This document shows, piece by piece, positions 17,000 through 24,724 of a stretch of 64,000 bases of DNA (position 1 is its first letter; the number at the start of each line of letters is the position of its first letter). Source of the stretch: Streptomyces sp. 11x1 (GTDB taxonomy: Bacteria > Actinomycetota > Actinomycetes > Streptomycetales > Streptomycetaceae); NCBI RefSeq assembly GCF_032598905.1, contig NZ_CP122458.1, positions 8,333,001-8,397,000 of the forward strand, in the 5' to 3' direction. A program made the position numbers and the translations under genes. Below the pieces are notes generated by a model. That model was not told the DNA's origin and did no database searches. It was given only the letters and a program-made list of their open reading frames with translations.

Positions 17000-17009
17000 T
17001 CATATATGA
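17000..17009. promoter_or_regulatory. Palindrome TCATATATGA, likely GntR autoregulatory site
   Basis: This perfect 10-bp palindrome lies about 15 bases after the predicted transcription start of the GntR gene and is strikingly A/T-rich for this genome. FadR-subfamily regulators typically bind short palindromes of this size near their own promoter. Confidence 0.5.
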
Positions 17010-17045
17010 GACGCGATATGTGAGATCCGAGAGCGAGAGGCGCGC

Positions 17046-17711
17046 ATGACCTCTGTGCCCACGCCGATCCCGTCCCGCACGCAGTTCGTGCTGGAGGGGA
17101 TCAAGCACCGCATCCTCACCGGGCAGCTGACGCCCGGTCAGGCCCTGGTCGAGACCGAACTGGCCGCGCAGTTCGGGGTGTCGAAGACGCCCGTGCGCGA
17201 GGCCCTGAAGACACTGGCCGGGACCGGGCTCGTCGTGATGAGCCAGTACAAGGGCGTCACGGTGCGCATGGTCGATGCGGACATGGCGCGCGAGGTCTAC
17301 GACGTACGGCTGCTCCTGGAGCCGGAGGCGTTGCGCCGCTCGGTGCGGCGCGGTGCCCCGTGGGACGCGGCGAGCGACGCGCTGACCAGGGCCGACGAGG
17401 CCACGGACACCGCCGAACGCTCGCTGGTCAACCGGGAGTTCCACCGCGCGCTGTACGTACCGTGCGGCAATCCGCTGCTCGGCCGGATGCTCGACGAGGT
17501 GCGCGACCAGGCCGCCCTGGTCTCGGCCGTCGCCTGGGCCGCCGACCCCTCCTGGGAGCGGGAGGCCGCTGAGCACCGGGAGATCCTGCGGCTCGCGCTC
17601 GACGGCGACGCGGACGGCGCCGCCGCCGCGCTGTACGCGCACATCGCCTCGTTCGTCGAGCGGGCCTTCCCGGAGGCCCGAGTGGAAGCACAGGGCCCAC
17701 CGGCCCCGTAA
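17046..17711 (+). CDS. GntR-family regulator, FadR/FCD subfamily
   Basis: A 221-residue regulator. The N-terminal winged helix has GQLTPGQALVETELAAQFG and VSKTPVREALKTLAGTGLV, the standard GntR recognition helix. The C-terminal FCD domain has YDVRLLLEPEALRRS, NREFHRALYVPCGNPLL and EHREILRLALDGDA, whose Asp/His residues normally bind a metal and an organic-acid effector. It begins the catabolic operon of a DapA-like lyase and an IlvD-like dehydratase, which suggests a sugar-acid effector. A promoter and palindrome lie just upstream. Confidence 0.9.
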   Translation: MTSVPTPIPSRTQFVLEGIKHRILTGQLTPGQALVETELAAQFGVSKTPVREALKTLAGTGLVVMSQYKGVTVRMVDADMAREVYDVRLLLEPEALRRSVRRGAPWDAASDALTRADEATDTAERSLVNREFHRALYVPCGNPLLGRMLDEVRDQAALVSAVAWAADPSWEREAAEHREILRLALDGDADGAAAALYAHIASFVERAFPEARVEAQGPPAP

Positions 17712-17808
17712 GCCCCCGAGTCCACGAGGCACGGCGGAGCCGCCCGACGCGGCGGCCACGCCGGCCCTCCGCAGTCCTCCAAGAACTCCTTGCAGAGGAA
17801 GGTCATCC

Positions 17809-18720
17809 ATGAGCAGCGTGACGTTCGAGACCCAACGGACGGCCCTGGCCGACGTGGTGGCCATCCCGGTGACTCCGTTCGCCGAGGACGGCACCGTCGA
17901 CCAGGACGCCCACCGGGCCCTGCTGCGTCGGCTGCTCGACGGCGGCATCACCACTCTCACCCCGAACGGCAACACCGGCGAGTTCTACGCGCTCACCCCC
18001 GACGAGCGCCGCCTCGTCACCGAGCTGACCATGGACGAGGTCGGCGACCGCGCGGTGCTCCTGGTCGGCGTCGGACACGACATCCCGACCGCGATCGCCT
18101 CCGCCGAGCACGCCCGCACGATCGGCGCCCAGATGGTGATGGTCCATCAGCCGGTCCACCCCTATGTCTCGCAGAGCGGCTGGGTCGACTACCACCGGGC
18201 GATCGCGGAGGCCGTACCCGAACTGGGCGTCGTGCCCTACATCCGCAACGCCCAGCTCACCGGGGAACGCCTCGCCGAACTCGCCGACGCCTGCCCGAAC
18301 GTCATCGGGGTCAAGTACGCCGTCCCGGACGCCGCCCGCTTCGCCGCCTTCGCCCGCGACGCCGGCCTGGAGCGCTTCGTCTGGGTGGCCGGACTCGCCG
18401 AGCCGTACGCGCCCTCCTACTTCTCGGCCGGCGCCACCGGCTTCACCTCCGGACTGGTGAACGTCGCCCCGGCCGTCTCGCTGAACATGATCGAAGCGCT
18501 TCGATCGGGTGACTTCCCGGCCGCCATGAAGGTCTGGGAGCAGATCCGCCGCTTCGAGGAGTTGCGCGCCGCCAACGGCTCCGCCGACAACGTCACCGTG
18601 GTCAAGGAGGCCCTCGCCTCCCTCGGCCTGTGCCGCCGTGACGTCCGGGCCCCCAGCAGACAACTGCCCGAGGACGAACGCGCCGAGGTCGCCGTCATAG
18701 CCGCCGGATGGTCGATATGA
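17809..18720 (+). CDS. DapA-superfamily lyase/dehydratase for a 2-keto-3-deoxy sugar acid
   Basis: A 303-residue TIM-barrel protein with an RBS (AGAGGAAGG) ahead of ATG 17809. Motifs: the substrate-loop TPNGNTGEFYALTPDER, YIRNAQLTGERLAE where the family normally has its tyrosine, and the Schiff-base lysine in NVIGVKYAVPDAARF. It is a catabolic paralogue, not lysine biosynthesis. The following IlvD/Edd dehydratase overlaps its stop (ATGA), and in other bacteria this pair converts a pentonate to 2-keto-3-deoxypentonate and on to 2-ketoglutarate semialdehyde (or cleaves it as an aldolase). Which of the two reactions it performs cannot be read directly. Confidence 0.85.
   Translation: MSSVTFETQRTALADVVAIPVTPFAEDGTVDQDAHRALLRRLLDGGITTLTPNGNTGEFYALTPDERRLVTELTMDEVGDRAVLLVGVGHDIPTAIASAEHARTIGAQMVMVHQPVHPYVSQSGWVDYHRAIAEAVPELGVVPYIRNAQLTGERLAELADACPNVIGVKYAVPDAARFAAFARDAGLERFVWVAGLAEPYAPSYFSAGATGFTSGLVNVAPAVSLNMIEALRSGDFPAAMKVWEQIRRFEELRAANGSADNVTVVKEALASLGLCRRDVRAPSRQLPEDERAEVAVIAAGWSI
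18489..18506. repeat. Perfect 18-bp palindrome inside the DapA-like gene
   Basis: GATCGAAGCGCTTCGATC is its own reverse complement and centres on AGCGCT, like the operators at 20581 and 26312. It encodes M-I-E-A-L-R-S, so it may be chance. Confidence 0.6.
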
Positions 18721-20456
18721 ACAAGCCCGTCGACAGGAAGAAGCCCGAGAACCTCCGCAGTCACCAGTGGTACGGCACCGACGGCCTGCGCTCCTTCAGC
18801 CACCGGGCCCGTACCCGCCAGCTCGGCTACCTCCCCGAGGAGCACCTCGGCAAGCCGGTCATCGCGATCCTCAACACCTGGTCGGACATCAACCCCTGTC
18901 ATGTGCACCTCCGGGATCGCGCGCAGGCGGTCAAGCGGGGGGTCTGGCAGGCGGGCGGATTCCCGCTGGAGTTCCCGGTCTCGACCCTCTCCGAGACCTT
19001 CCAGAAGCCGACCCCCATGCTCTACCGCAACATGCTCGCCATGGAGACCGAGGAGCTGCTGCGCTCCTACCCGGTCGACGGGGCCGTGCTGATGGGAGGC
19101 TGCGACAAGTCCACGCCCGCGCTGCTCATGGGTGCCGCCTCCGTCGACCTGCCGACCGTGTTCGTGCCCGCCGGGCCCATGCTGCCGGGGCACTGGCGAG
19201 GCGAGGTCCTGGGCTCCGGCACCGACATGTGGAAGTACTGGGACGACAAGCGCGCCGGGCTCATCGGCGACTGCGAGATGACCGAGCTGGAGTCCGGTCT
19301 CGCGCGCTCGCCGGGGCACTGCATGACCATGGGCACGGCCTCCACGCTCACCGCCGCCGCCGAGGCCCTCGGGGTCACCGTCCCGGGCGCCTCCAGCATC
19401 CCGGCCGTCGACTCCGGCCACGACCGCATGGCGGCCGCCGCCGGTCTGCGCATCGTCGAACTGGTCCACAGCGACCGGAAGTTGAGCGACATCCTCACCG
19501 CCGACGCCTTCGAGGACGCCGTCACCACCGTCCTCGGACTCGGCGGCTCCACCAACGCGGTCATCCACCTCATCGCGATGGCCGGCCGCGCGGGCGTCGA
19601 GCTCACCCTCGACGACTTCGACCGCATCGCCCGCACGGTCCCGGTGCTCGCCAACGTCAGGCCCGGCGGGCAGACGTACCTGATGGAGGACTTCCACTTC
19701 GCGGGCGGCCTCCCGGGGTTCCTGTCCCGGATCACCGACCTGCTGCACCTGGACCGGCCGACCGTCTCGTACGACACGATGCGCGAACAGCTCGACGGCG
19801 CGCTCGTGCACGACGACGACGTGATCCGGACCCGCGAGAACCCGGTCGCCGCCGAGGGCGGGGTCGCCGTCCTGCGGGGCAACCTCTGTCCGGACGGCGC
19901 GGTCATCAAGCACATCTCGGCCGAGCCGCACCTGCTGAAGCACACCGGCCCCGCGGTCGTCTTCGACGACTACAGGACCATGCAGCGGAGCATCGACGAC
20001 CCGTCGCTCGGCATCACCGCGGACACCGTCCTGGTGCTGCGCAACTCCGGGCCCAAGGGCGGTCCGGGGATGCCCGAGTACGGGATGCTGCCCATCCCCG
20101 ATCATCTGCTGAAGCAGGGCGTCCGGGACATGGTGCGGATCTCCGACGCCCGCATGAGCGGCACGAGCTACGGCGCCTGCGCCCTGCACGTCGCACCGGA
20201 GTCGTACGTCGGCGGGCCCCTCGCCCTGGTCCGCACCGGCGACTCCATCACCCTCGACGTCGAGGCCCGGACCCTGCAACTCAACGTGGACGAAGAGGAG
20301 TTGGAGCGCCGCCGGGCCGAGTGGACGCCACCGCCCACCCGCTACGAACGCGGCTACGGCGCCCTCTACAACGACCAGATCACCCAGGCCGACACCGGCT
20401 GCGACTTCGAGTTCCTGGCCAGACCGGGCAAGGTCCCGGACCCGTACGCCGGTTGA
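18717..20456 (+). CDS. IlvD/Edd-family sugar-acid dehydratase (L-arabinonate dehydratase-like)
   Basis: A 579-residue iron-sulfur dehydratase. The cluster cysteines appear at about C61 (INPCHVHL), C129 (MGGCDKSTPA) and C202 (GHCMTMGTAS). The C-terminal half has GGPGMPEYGMLP and ISDARMSGTSYGA, the conserved substrate/metal region. Length and the HWRGEVLGSGTDMWKYWD segment fit the pentonate/hexonate dehydratase branch better than dihydroxy-acid dehydratase for valine/isoleucine. ATG 18717 overlaps the previous stop. With the DapA-like enzyme it would form a non-phosphorylating pentonate route ending in 2-ketoglutarate semialdehyde; L-arabinonate is the best guess given the GH43 genes nearby. 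Confidence 0.88.
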   Translation: MNKPVDRKKPENLRSHQWYGTDGLRSFSHRARTRQLGYLPEEHLGKPVIAILNTWSDINPCHVHLRDRAQAVKRGVWQAGGFPLEFPVSTLSETFQKPTPMLYRNMLAMETEELLRSYPVDGAVLMGGCDKSTPALLMGAASVDLPTVFVPAGPMLPGHWRGEVLGSGTDMWKYWDDKRAGLIGDCEMTELESGLARSPGHCMTMGTASTLTAAAEALGVTVPGASSIPAVDSGHDRMAAAAGLRIVELVHSDRKLSDILTADAFEDAVTTVLGLGGSTNAVIHLIAMAGRAGVELTLDDFDRIARTVPVLANVRPGGQTYLMEDFHFAGGLPGFLSRITDLLHLDRPTVSYDTMREQLDGALVHDDDVIRTRENPVAAEGGVAVLRGNLCPDGAVIKHISAEPHLLKHTGPAVVFDDYRTMQRSIDDPSLGITADTVLVLRNSGPKGGPGMPEYGMLPIPDHLLKQGVRDMVRISDARMSGTSYGACALHVAPESYVGGPLALVRTGDSITLDVEARTLQLNVDEEELERRRAEWTPPPTRYERGYGALYNDQITQADTGCDFEFLARPGKVPDPYAG

Positions 20457-20472
20457 ACAACCCGACCGACCC

Positions 20473-20522
20473 GCGCCCCAGGTCTTTCAGGGGCGCGGGG
20501 AACCGCGCGACAAGCCACAACG
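20473..20522 (-). repeat. Interspersed hairpin repeat, copy A (reverse)
   Basis: Contains GGGGCGCGGGGAACCGCGCG followed by a CACAAC end, the reverse of the unit GTTGTGGYTG-YTCGCGCAGTTCCCCGCGCCCC seen at 29032 and 50213. It lies just after the IlvD-like gene and can form a GCGCCCC/GGGGCGC hairpin, so it may also end transcripts. Confidence 0.75.
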
Positions 20523-20580
20523 CACCCGCACCCGCCAACGCACCCCAAGAGGCGTCCCGTACCGCGCACGCACGCACAAG

Positions 20581-20596
20581 GGGAAAGCGCTTCCTG
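20581..20596. promoter_or_regulatory. LacI-type operator ahead of importer genes
   Basis: GGGAAAGCGCTTCCTG is a near-perfect inverted repeat around AGCGCT, the core of LacI/GalR-family operators in Streptomyces. It ends 44 bases before the first permease start. The same core recurs at 26312-26327. No LacI-family gene is in the window. Confidence 0.6.
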
Positions 20597-20639
20597 CGCG
20601 ACAACGCACCACGACGTACCCAGAAACGGAGCCCCAGTC

Positions 20640-21584
20640 ATGGCCCAAGCCGCAGCCGTGGCGAAACCCCCCACGCCACCCCGGCGGAGCCGTGCGCGCC
20701 GTGCCTCCACGACCCCGCGCAGGCTGCCGTACCTGCTGATCGCCCCGGCCGCCCTGCTCATGCTGGGCTTCATCGCCTACCCGGTCATCAGCGTCTTCTA
20801 CTACAGCCTGCAGCACTACAACCCCACGAAACCCTGGCGGAACGGCTTCGCCGGCTTCGAGAACTTCGTCCACGCCTTCACCGAGGACCCCCTCTTCTGG
20901 GACACCCTCGTCTTCAGCGCCAAGTGGGTGATCGTCGAGGTCTCGCTGCAACTGCTCTTCGGTCTCGCCCTCGCGCTCATCGTCAACCAGACCTTCGTCG
21001 GCCGGGCCGTCGGCCGCGCCCTGGTCTTCTCCCCGTGGGCAGTCTCGGGCGTGCTGACCTCCGCGATCTGGGTGCTCCTCTACAACTCCCAGACCGGCAT
21101 CACCCGTTACCTCGCGGACATGGGCGTCGGGGAGTACGGCACCAGCTGGCTCTCCGACACCTCCACCGTCTTCTCGGCGGCGATCGTCGCCGACCTGTGG
21201 CGCGGGGTCCCCTTCTTCGCGATCCTCATCCTCGCCGACCTCCAGTCCGTCTCGAAGGACCTGTACGAGGCGGCCGAGGTCGACGGCGCGAGCCGCATCC
21301 GGCAGTTCCTGCACATCACGCTGCCGCACCTGAAGGACGCGATCATCCTCTCCACGTTGCTGCGCGCGGTGTGGGAGTTCAACAACGTCGACCTGCTGTA
21401 CACCCTGACGGGCGGCGGACCGGCCGGAGTGACCACGACCCTCCCGCTGTACATCGCCAACACCTCCGTCGACGCCCACAACTTCGGCTACGCGTCCGCC
21501 CTGACCACGGTCGCGTTCGTGATCCTGCTCTTCTGCTCGATGGTCTATCTGCGGCTGAGCAAGTTCGGAGGCGAGTCCAAGTGA
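20640..21584 (+). CDS. Oligosaccharide ABC transporter permease (first subunit)
   Basis: A 314-residue MalF-like permease with a basic cytoplasmic tail (RRSRARRASTTPRR) and six membrane segments. The ATPase-contact loop is EAAEVDGASRIRQFLHITLPHLK. NNVDLLYTLTGGGPAGVTTTL is the typical substrate-path segment. It starts at ATG 20640 after a 183-bp gap that holds a repeat and a LacI-type operator, so the importer probably has its own promoter. The second permease overlaps its stop (GTGA). Confidence 0.92.
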   Translation: MAQAAAVAKPPTPPRRSRARRASTTPRRLPYLLIAPAALLMLGFIAYPVISVFYYSLQHYNPTKPWRNGFAGFENFVHAFTEDPLFWDTLVFSAKWVIVEVSLQLLFGLALALIVNQTFVGRAVGRALVFSPWAVSGVLTSAIWVLLYNSQTGITRYLADMGVGEYGTSWLSDTSTVFSAAIVADLWRGVPFFAILILADLQSVSKDLYEAAEVDGASRIRQFLHITLPHLKDAIILSTLLRAVWEFNNVDLLYTLTGGGPAGVTTTLPLYIANTSVDAHNFGYASALTTVAFVILLFCSMVYLRLSKFGGESK

Positions 21585-22483
21585 TCACCAAGGACGCCGA
21601 GAGGACCGTACCGGTGACGTCCGCGCCCGCGGCCGAGGAGCCTCCGCAGCGGCCCGGCAAGGTCCGCCGCGCCTGGGACGAGGTACCGCGCTGGCAGATC
21701 TACCTGCCGCTGGGGATCTACCTGGTCTTCACCCTCGTCCCCTTCTACTGGATCCTGCTCTTCGCGCTGCGCAGGCCCGGCTCGACCTCGCTCGTGCCCT
21801 GGCCGATCACCTTCGAGCACTTCGAGAAGGTGTGGAACGAACGCAGCTTCGGCACCTACTTCCAGAACAGCGTGCTCGTCGGTGTCGTCACCCTGCTGAT
21901 GACCACGCTCGTCGCCCTGGCCGGCGGCTACGCCCTCGCCCGCTTCGACTTCAAGATCAAGCGCGGGTTCATGCTGGCGCTGCTCTGCTCCCAGTTCGTG
22001 CCGGGCGCGCTGCTCCTGGTCCCGCTGTTCCAGATCTTCGCCGAGCTGCGGATGATCAACTCGCTCGGCAGTGTCATCCTCGCCGAGACGGTCTTCCAGT
22101 TGCCGCTGTCGATCATCCTGATCAGCAACTTCATCAAGAACGTGCCGTACTCCCTGGAGGAGGCGGCCTGGGTCGACGGCTGCAACCGGTTCACCGCGTT
22201 CCGGGTGGTCGTGCTGCCGCTGCTGCGGCCCGGTCTGATCGCCGTCGGCTCCTTCGCCTTCGTGCACTCCTGGAACCACTTCCTGTTCGCCCTGATGTTC
22301 CTCAGCAACCAGGAGAAGCAGACCATCCCGGTCGGCCTGAACACCCTGCTCAGCGCGGACAGCGTCGACCTGGGCGCACTGGCGGCCGGCGGCATCATCG
22401 CCGCCGTCCCGGTGGTCATCGTCTTCGCCTTCATCCAGAAGTGGCTCATCACGGGCTTCAGTGCGGGGGCGGTGAAGGGATGA
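21581..22483 (+). CDS. Oligosaccharide ABC transporter permease (second subunit)
   Basis: A 300-residue MalG-like permease from GTG 21581, overlapping the previous stop. Six membrane segments; the EAA loop reads EEAAWVDGCNRFTAFRVVVLPLLRP. The C-terminus WLITGFSAGAVKG is the family ending. It pairs with the upstream permease and, by position, with the binding protein at 26714. No ATPase gene is present. Its stop overlaps the start of a collapsed pectate lyase frame. Confidence 0.92.
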   Translation: MITKDAERTVPVTSAPAAEEPPQRPGKVRRAWDEVPRWQIYLPLGIYLVFTLVPFYWILLFALRRPGSTSLVPWPITFEHFEKVWNERSFGTYFQNSVLVGVVTLLMTTLVALAGGYALARFDFKIKRGFMLALLCSQFVPGALLLVPLFQIFAELRMINSLGSVILAETVFQLPLSIILISNFIKNVPYSLEEAAWVDGCNRFTAFRVVVLPLLRPGLIAVGSFAFVHSWNHFLFALMFLSNQEKQTIPVGLNTLLSADSVDLGALAAGGIIAAVPVVIVFAFIQKWLITGFSAGAVKG

Positions 22484-22707
22484 GGAAGGTCCAACCGGTC
22501 GTCGTGCTCGGGCGCCTGGGCGTTCTGCTCACCACCCCGGCCGGGGCCGAGGCCCAGGGCGCCGGGCAGGACACCGGCCGCGACATCAGCCGAGACACTC
22601 TCGCGGCCGTCGTCGGCTGGACGCCTACCCTGCACCAAAAGATCGACAGCGCCGGGAAGGCCGACCGAGAGGTGGCACGCGGCGCGGGCGCCGGGAGGAT
22701 CCGATGA
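22480..22707 (+). pseudogene. Pectate lyase (PL1) reduced to its two ends by an in-frame deletion
   Basis: A 75-codon frame starting at ATG 22480. Residues 1-25 look like a signal peptide (MRKVQPVVVLGRLGVLLTTP). Residues about 27-43 (GQDTGRDISRDTLAA) match the mature start of streptomycete pectate lyases, compare RDLGRQVLGAGDGW in the intact PL1 at 29113. The rest, VGWTPTLHQKIDSA and RGAGAGRIR, matches the PL1 C-terminus (GAGWMPTLRTKVDS and NRAGAGKVC). The whole catalytic beta-helix is missing, so it cannot be a lyase. The frame still overlaps both neighbours (ATGA at each end), so translational coupling through the operon is kept. Confidence 0.75.
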
Positions 22708-23879
22708 ACACCACGACGTACGAGAACCCGCTTCCGCTCGTCCTCGCGGGAGCCCGCGGCCACGGCCGCTGGCACCTGGAGAACATCCGTCGGATGGCGG
22801 ACAAGGGGATCGTCCGGCTCGCCGGCATCTGCGAACTGACGCCGCTGGGCGCGGACGAGATCCCCGACGGACTCGGCACGCCCGAGCAGTCCGCCGACTT
22901 CGGGGCGCTCCTCGATTCCACGGACGCGGCGATCGCCGTGATCTGCACGCCCATCCCCACCCACACCGACCTGGCACTGACGGCCGCCGAGCGGGGCGTC
23001 CACATTCTGCTGGAGAAGCCGCCGGCCCCGTCGTACGCCGAGTTCCGCCGGATGGCCGACGGGGTGGCGGCGGCCGGAGTGGTCTGCCAGATCGGATTCC
23101 AGTCGCTGGGCTCGCACGCCCTGCCCGCCATCCACAAGATGGTCGCGGACGGCCTGATCGGTGAGGTCGTCGGTGTCGGAGGCGCCGGTGCCTGGGCCCG
23201 CGCCGAGGCGTACTACCAGCGCGCGCCCTGGGCCGGAAAGCGGCGCCTGAACGGCGTGGACGTCATCGACGGGGCGCTCACCAACCCCCTCGCGCACGCC
23301 GTCGCCACCGGGCTCGCGCTCGCCGGCGCGCCCCGTGCCGAGGACGTCGCCACCATCGAGACCGAGCTGCTGCGCGCCAACGACATCGAGTCCGACGACA
23401 CCTCCTGCGTACGGATCACCACCGCCGACGGCGGCCGGGTCACCGTGGCCGCCACGCTGTGCGCCGAGGACCCGGACGACCCGTACAACGTCGTCCACGG
23501 CACCAGCGGTCGGATCACCTTCTGGTACAAGCAGGACCGCGTGCTCGTCCAGCGTGCCGGACACGGTCCGGAGGAGATCGAGTACGGCCGCACCGACCTG
23601 CTGGAGAACCTCGTCGACCATCTCGTCGACGGCACCGACCTGCTGGCCCCGCCGGAGGTGACCGGCGCGTTCATGAAGGTCGTCGAGGCGATCCGGGTCG
23701 CCCCGGACCCGGTCGCGCTGCCGGCCGACGCCTGGCACCGGCTGCCCGACGAGGACCGCCGGGTCGTCGACGGCATCGACGGCCTGGTCGCGGCCGCCGC
23801 CGACGACCTCGCCCTCTACTCAGAACTCGGCGCGCCCTGGGCGCTCCCCGAACCACCGGCGAAAGAGGTGAGCACGTGA
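22704..23879 (+). CDS. Gfo/Idh/MocA-family oxidoreductase
   Basis: A 391-residue NAD(P)-dependent sugar oxidoreductase. The Rossmann start is LVLAGARGHGRWHLENI; the conserved EKP motif is ILLEKPPAPSYAEF. The catalytic-region helix reads LTNPLAHAVATGLAL, which supplies the usual His. GGRVTVAATLCAEDPDDPYNVVHGTSGRI is in the C-terminal beta sheet. GGGAGG precedes ATG 22704 inside the collapsed lyase frame. It is coupled to a DUF6807 protein and a cytosolic GH43, a trio often found with plant-polysaccharide uptake. It may oxidise the sugar released by GH43; the substrate is not readable. Confidence 0.88.
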   Translation: MNTTTYENPLPLVLAGARGHGRWHLENIRRMADKGIVRLAGICELTPLGADEIPDGLGTPEQSADFGALLDSTDAAIAVICTPIPTHTDLALTAAERGVHILLEKPPAPSYAEFRRMADGVAAAGVVCQIGFQSLGSHALPAIHKMVADGLIGEVVGVGGAGAWARAEAYYQRAPWAGKRRLNGVDVIDGALTNPLAHAVATGLALAGAPRAEDVATIETELLRANDIESDDTSCVRITTADGGRVTVAATLCAEDPDDPYNVVHGTSGRITFWYKQDRVLVQRAGHGPEEIEYGRTDLLENLVDHLVDGTDLLAPPEVTGAFMKVVEAIRVAPDPVALPADAWHRLPDEDRRVVDGIDGLVAAAADDLALYSELGAPWALPEPPAKEVST

Positions 23880-24724
23880 CGATCACCGACGACTCCCTGG
23901 TCCTGCGCGTGGCGGGCCGCCCCGTGGGCCGCTACCTCACCCGGCCCGAAGTGCCGGCACACCTCTCCCCGCGCCCCTGTCTGCATCCCGTCACCACCCT
24001 GTCCGGTACGGCGGTCACCGAGCTGAGTCCCGCCGACCACCTCCACCACCTCGGCGTCGGTGTCGCCGTTCCCGACGTCGAGGGGCACAACTTCTGGGGC
24101 GGACGCACCTACGTCCGCGACCAGGGACCGACCGAACTCGACAACCACGGCTACCAGCGCCACACCGCCTTCCAGCTGCGCGACCCCGACGGCTTCGTCG
24201 AGGAGCTGCGCTGGGTGGCGTCCGGCACCGAGATACTGCGTGAGCGGCGTACCGTCGCGGCCACCGAACTGACCGACTCCGCCTGGGCGTTGGACTTCAC
24301 CTTCTCCCTCACCAACATCACCGACGCCCCGGTGTCGATCGGCAGCCCCGCCACCAACGGTCGCCCCGGCGCCGCGTACGGCGGCTTCTTCTGGCGGGCC
24401 CGCAAGGGGGCCGCCGCACCCCGTGTCTTCACGGCCGGGGCGGAGGGCGAGACCGAGGTCCACGGCAGCCGCGCCGACTGGCTCGCCCTGGCCGGGGACA
24501 CCTGGACGCTCGTCTTCGCCGGGGCCACCGACACCACCCGCCGCGACCCCTGGTTCGTCCGCGCCGACGAGTACCCGGGCGTCGGCTCCTCCCTCGCCCA
24601 CACCGACCGCCTGGCGATCGAGCCGGGTGGGACGGCCGTACGCCGGGTCGTCACCGTCGTCGCCGACGGCACCCTCGACCGGGTCGGGGCCGCGGCCCTC
24701 GTACGGAAGGCGGTGAGCGCGTGA
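23876..24724 (+). CDS. DUF6807 (PmoA-like) family protein
   Basis: A 282-residue cytosolic protein from GTG 23876, overlapping the previous stop. Motifs are RPCLHPVTTLSGTAVTE, DHLHHLGVGVAVPDVEGHNFWGG and RGG-type sheet segments such as NGRPGAAYGGFFWRARKG. The DHxHHxG and NFWGG signatures identify the family annotated PmoA or DUF6807. Despite that name it is not a particulate methane monooxygenase subunit and has no membrane segments. It repeatedly accompanies Gfo/Idh oxidoreductases in polysaccharide loci; the His-rich motif suggests a metal or sugar site. The reaction is unknown. Confidence 0.85.
   Translation: MTITDDSLVLRVAGRPVGRYLTRPEVPAHLSPRPCLHPVTTLSGTAVTELSPADHLHHLGVGVAVPDVEGHNFWGGRTYVRDQGPTELDNHGYQRHTAFQLRDPDGFVEELRWVASGTEILRERRTVAATELTDSAWALDFTFSLTNITDAPVSIGSPATNGRPGAAYGGFFWRARKGAAAPRVFTAGAEGETEVHGSRADWLALAGDTWTLVFAGATDTTRRDPWFVRADEYPGVGSSLAHTDRLAIEPGGTAVRRVVTVVADGTLDRVGAAALVRKAVSA

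Noticed and set aside
18417..20279. 620-codon minus-strand frame opposite the IlvD-like gene
   Set aside because: Antisense shadow rich in Gly, Val and His; the sense strand has all dehydratase motifs.
18767..22483. 1238-codon plus-strand frame through the dehydratase and permease genes
   Set aside because: Only its last 300 codons (from 21581) are a real permease. The earlier part is Arg/Pro-rich shadow of the dehydratase and first permease.
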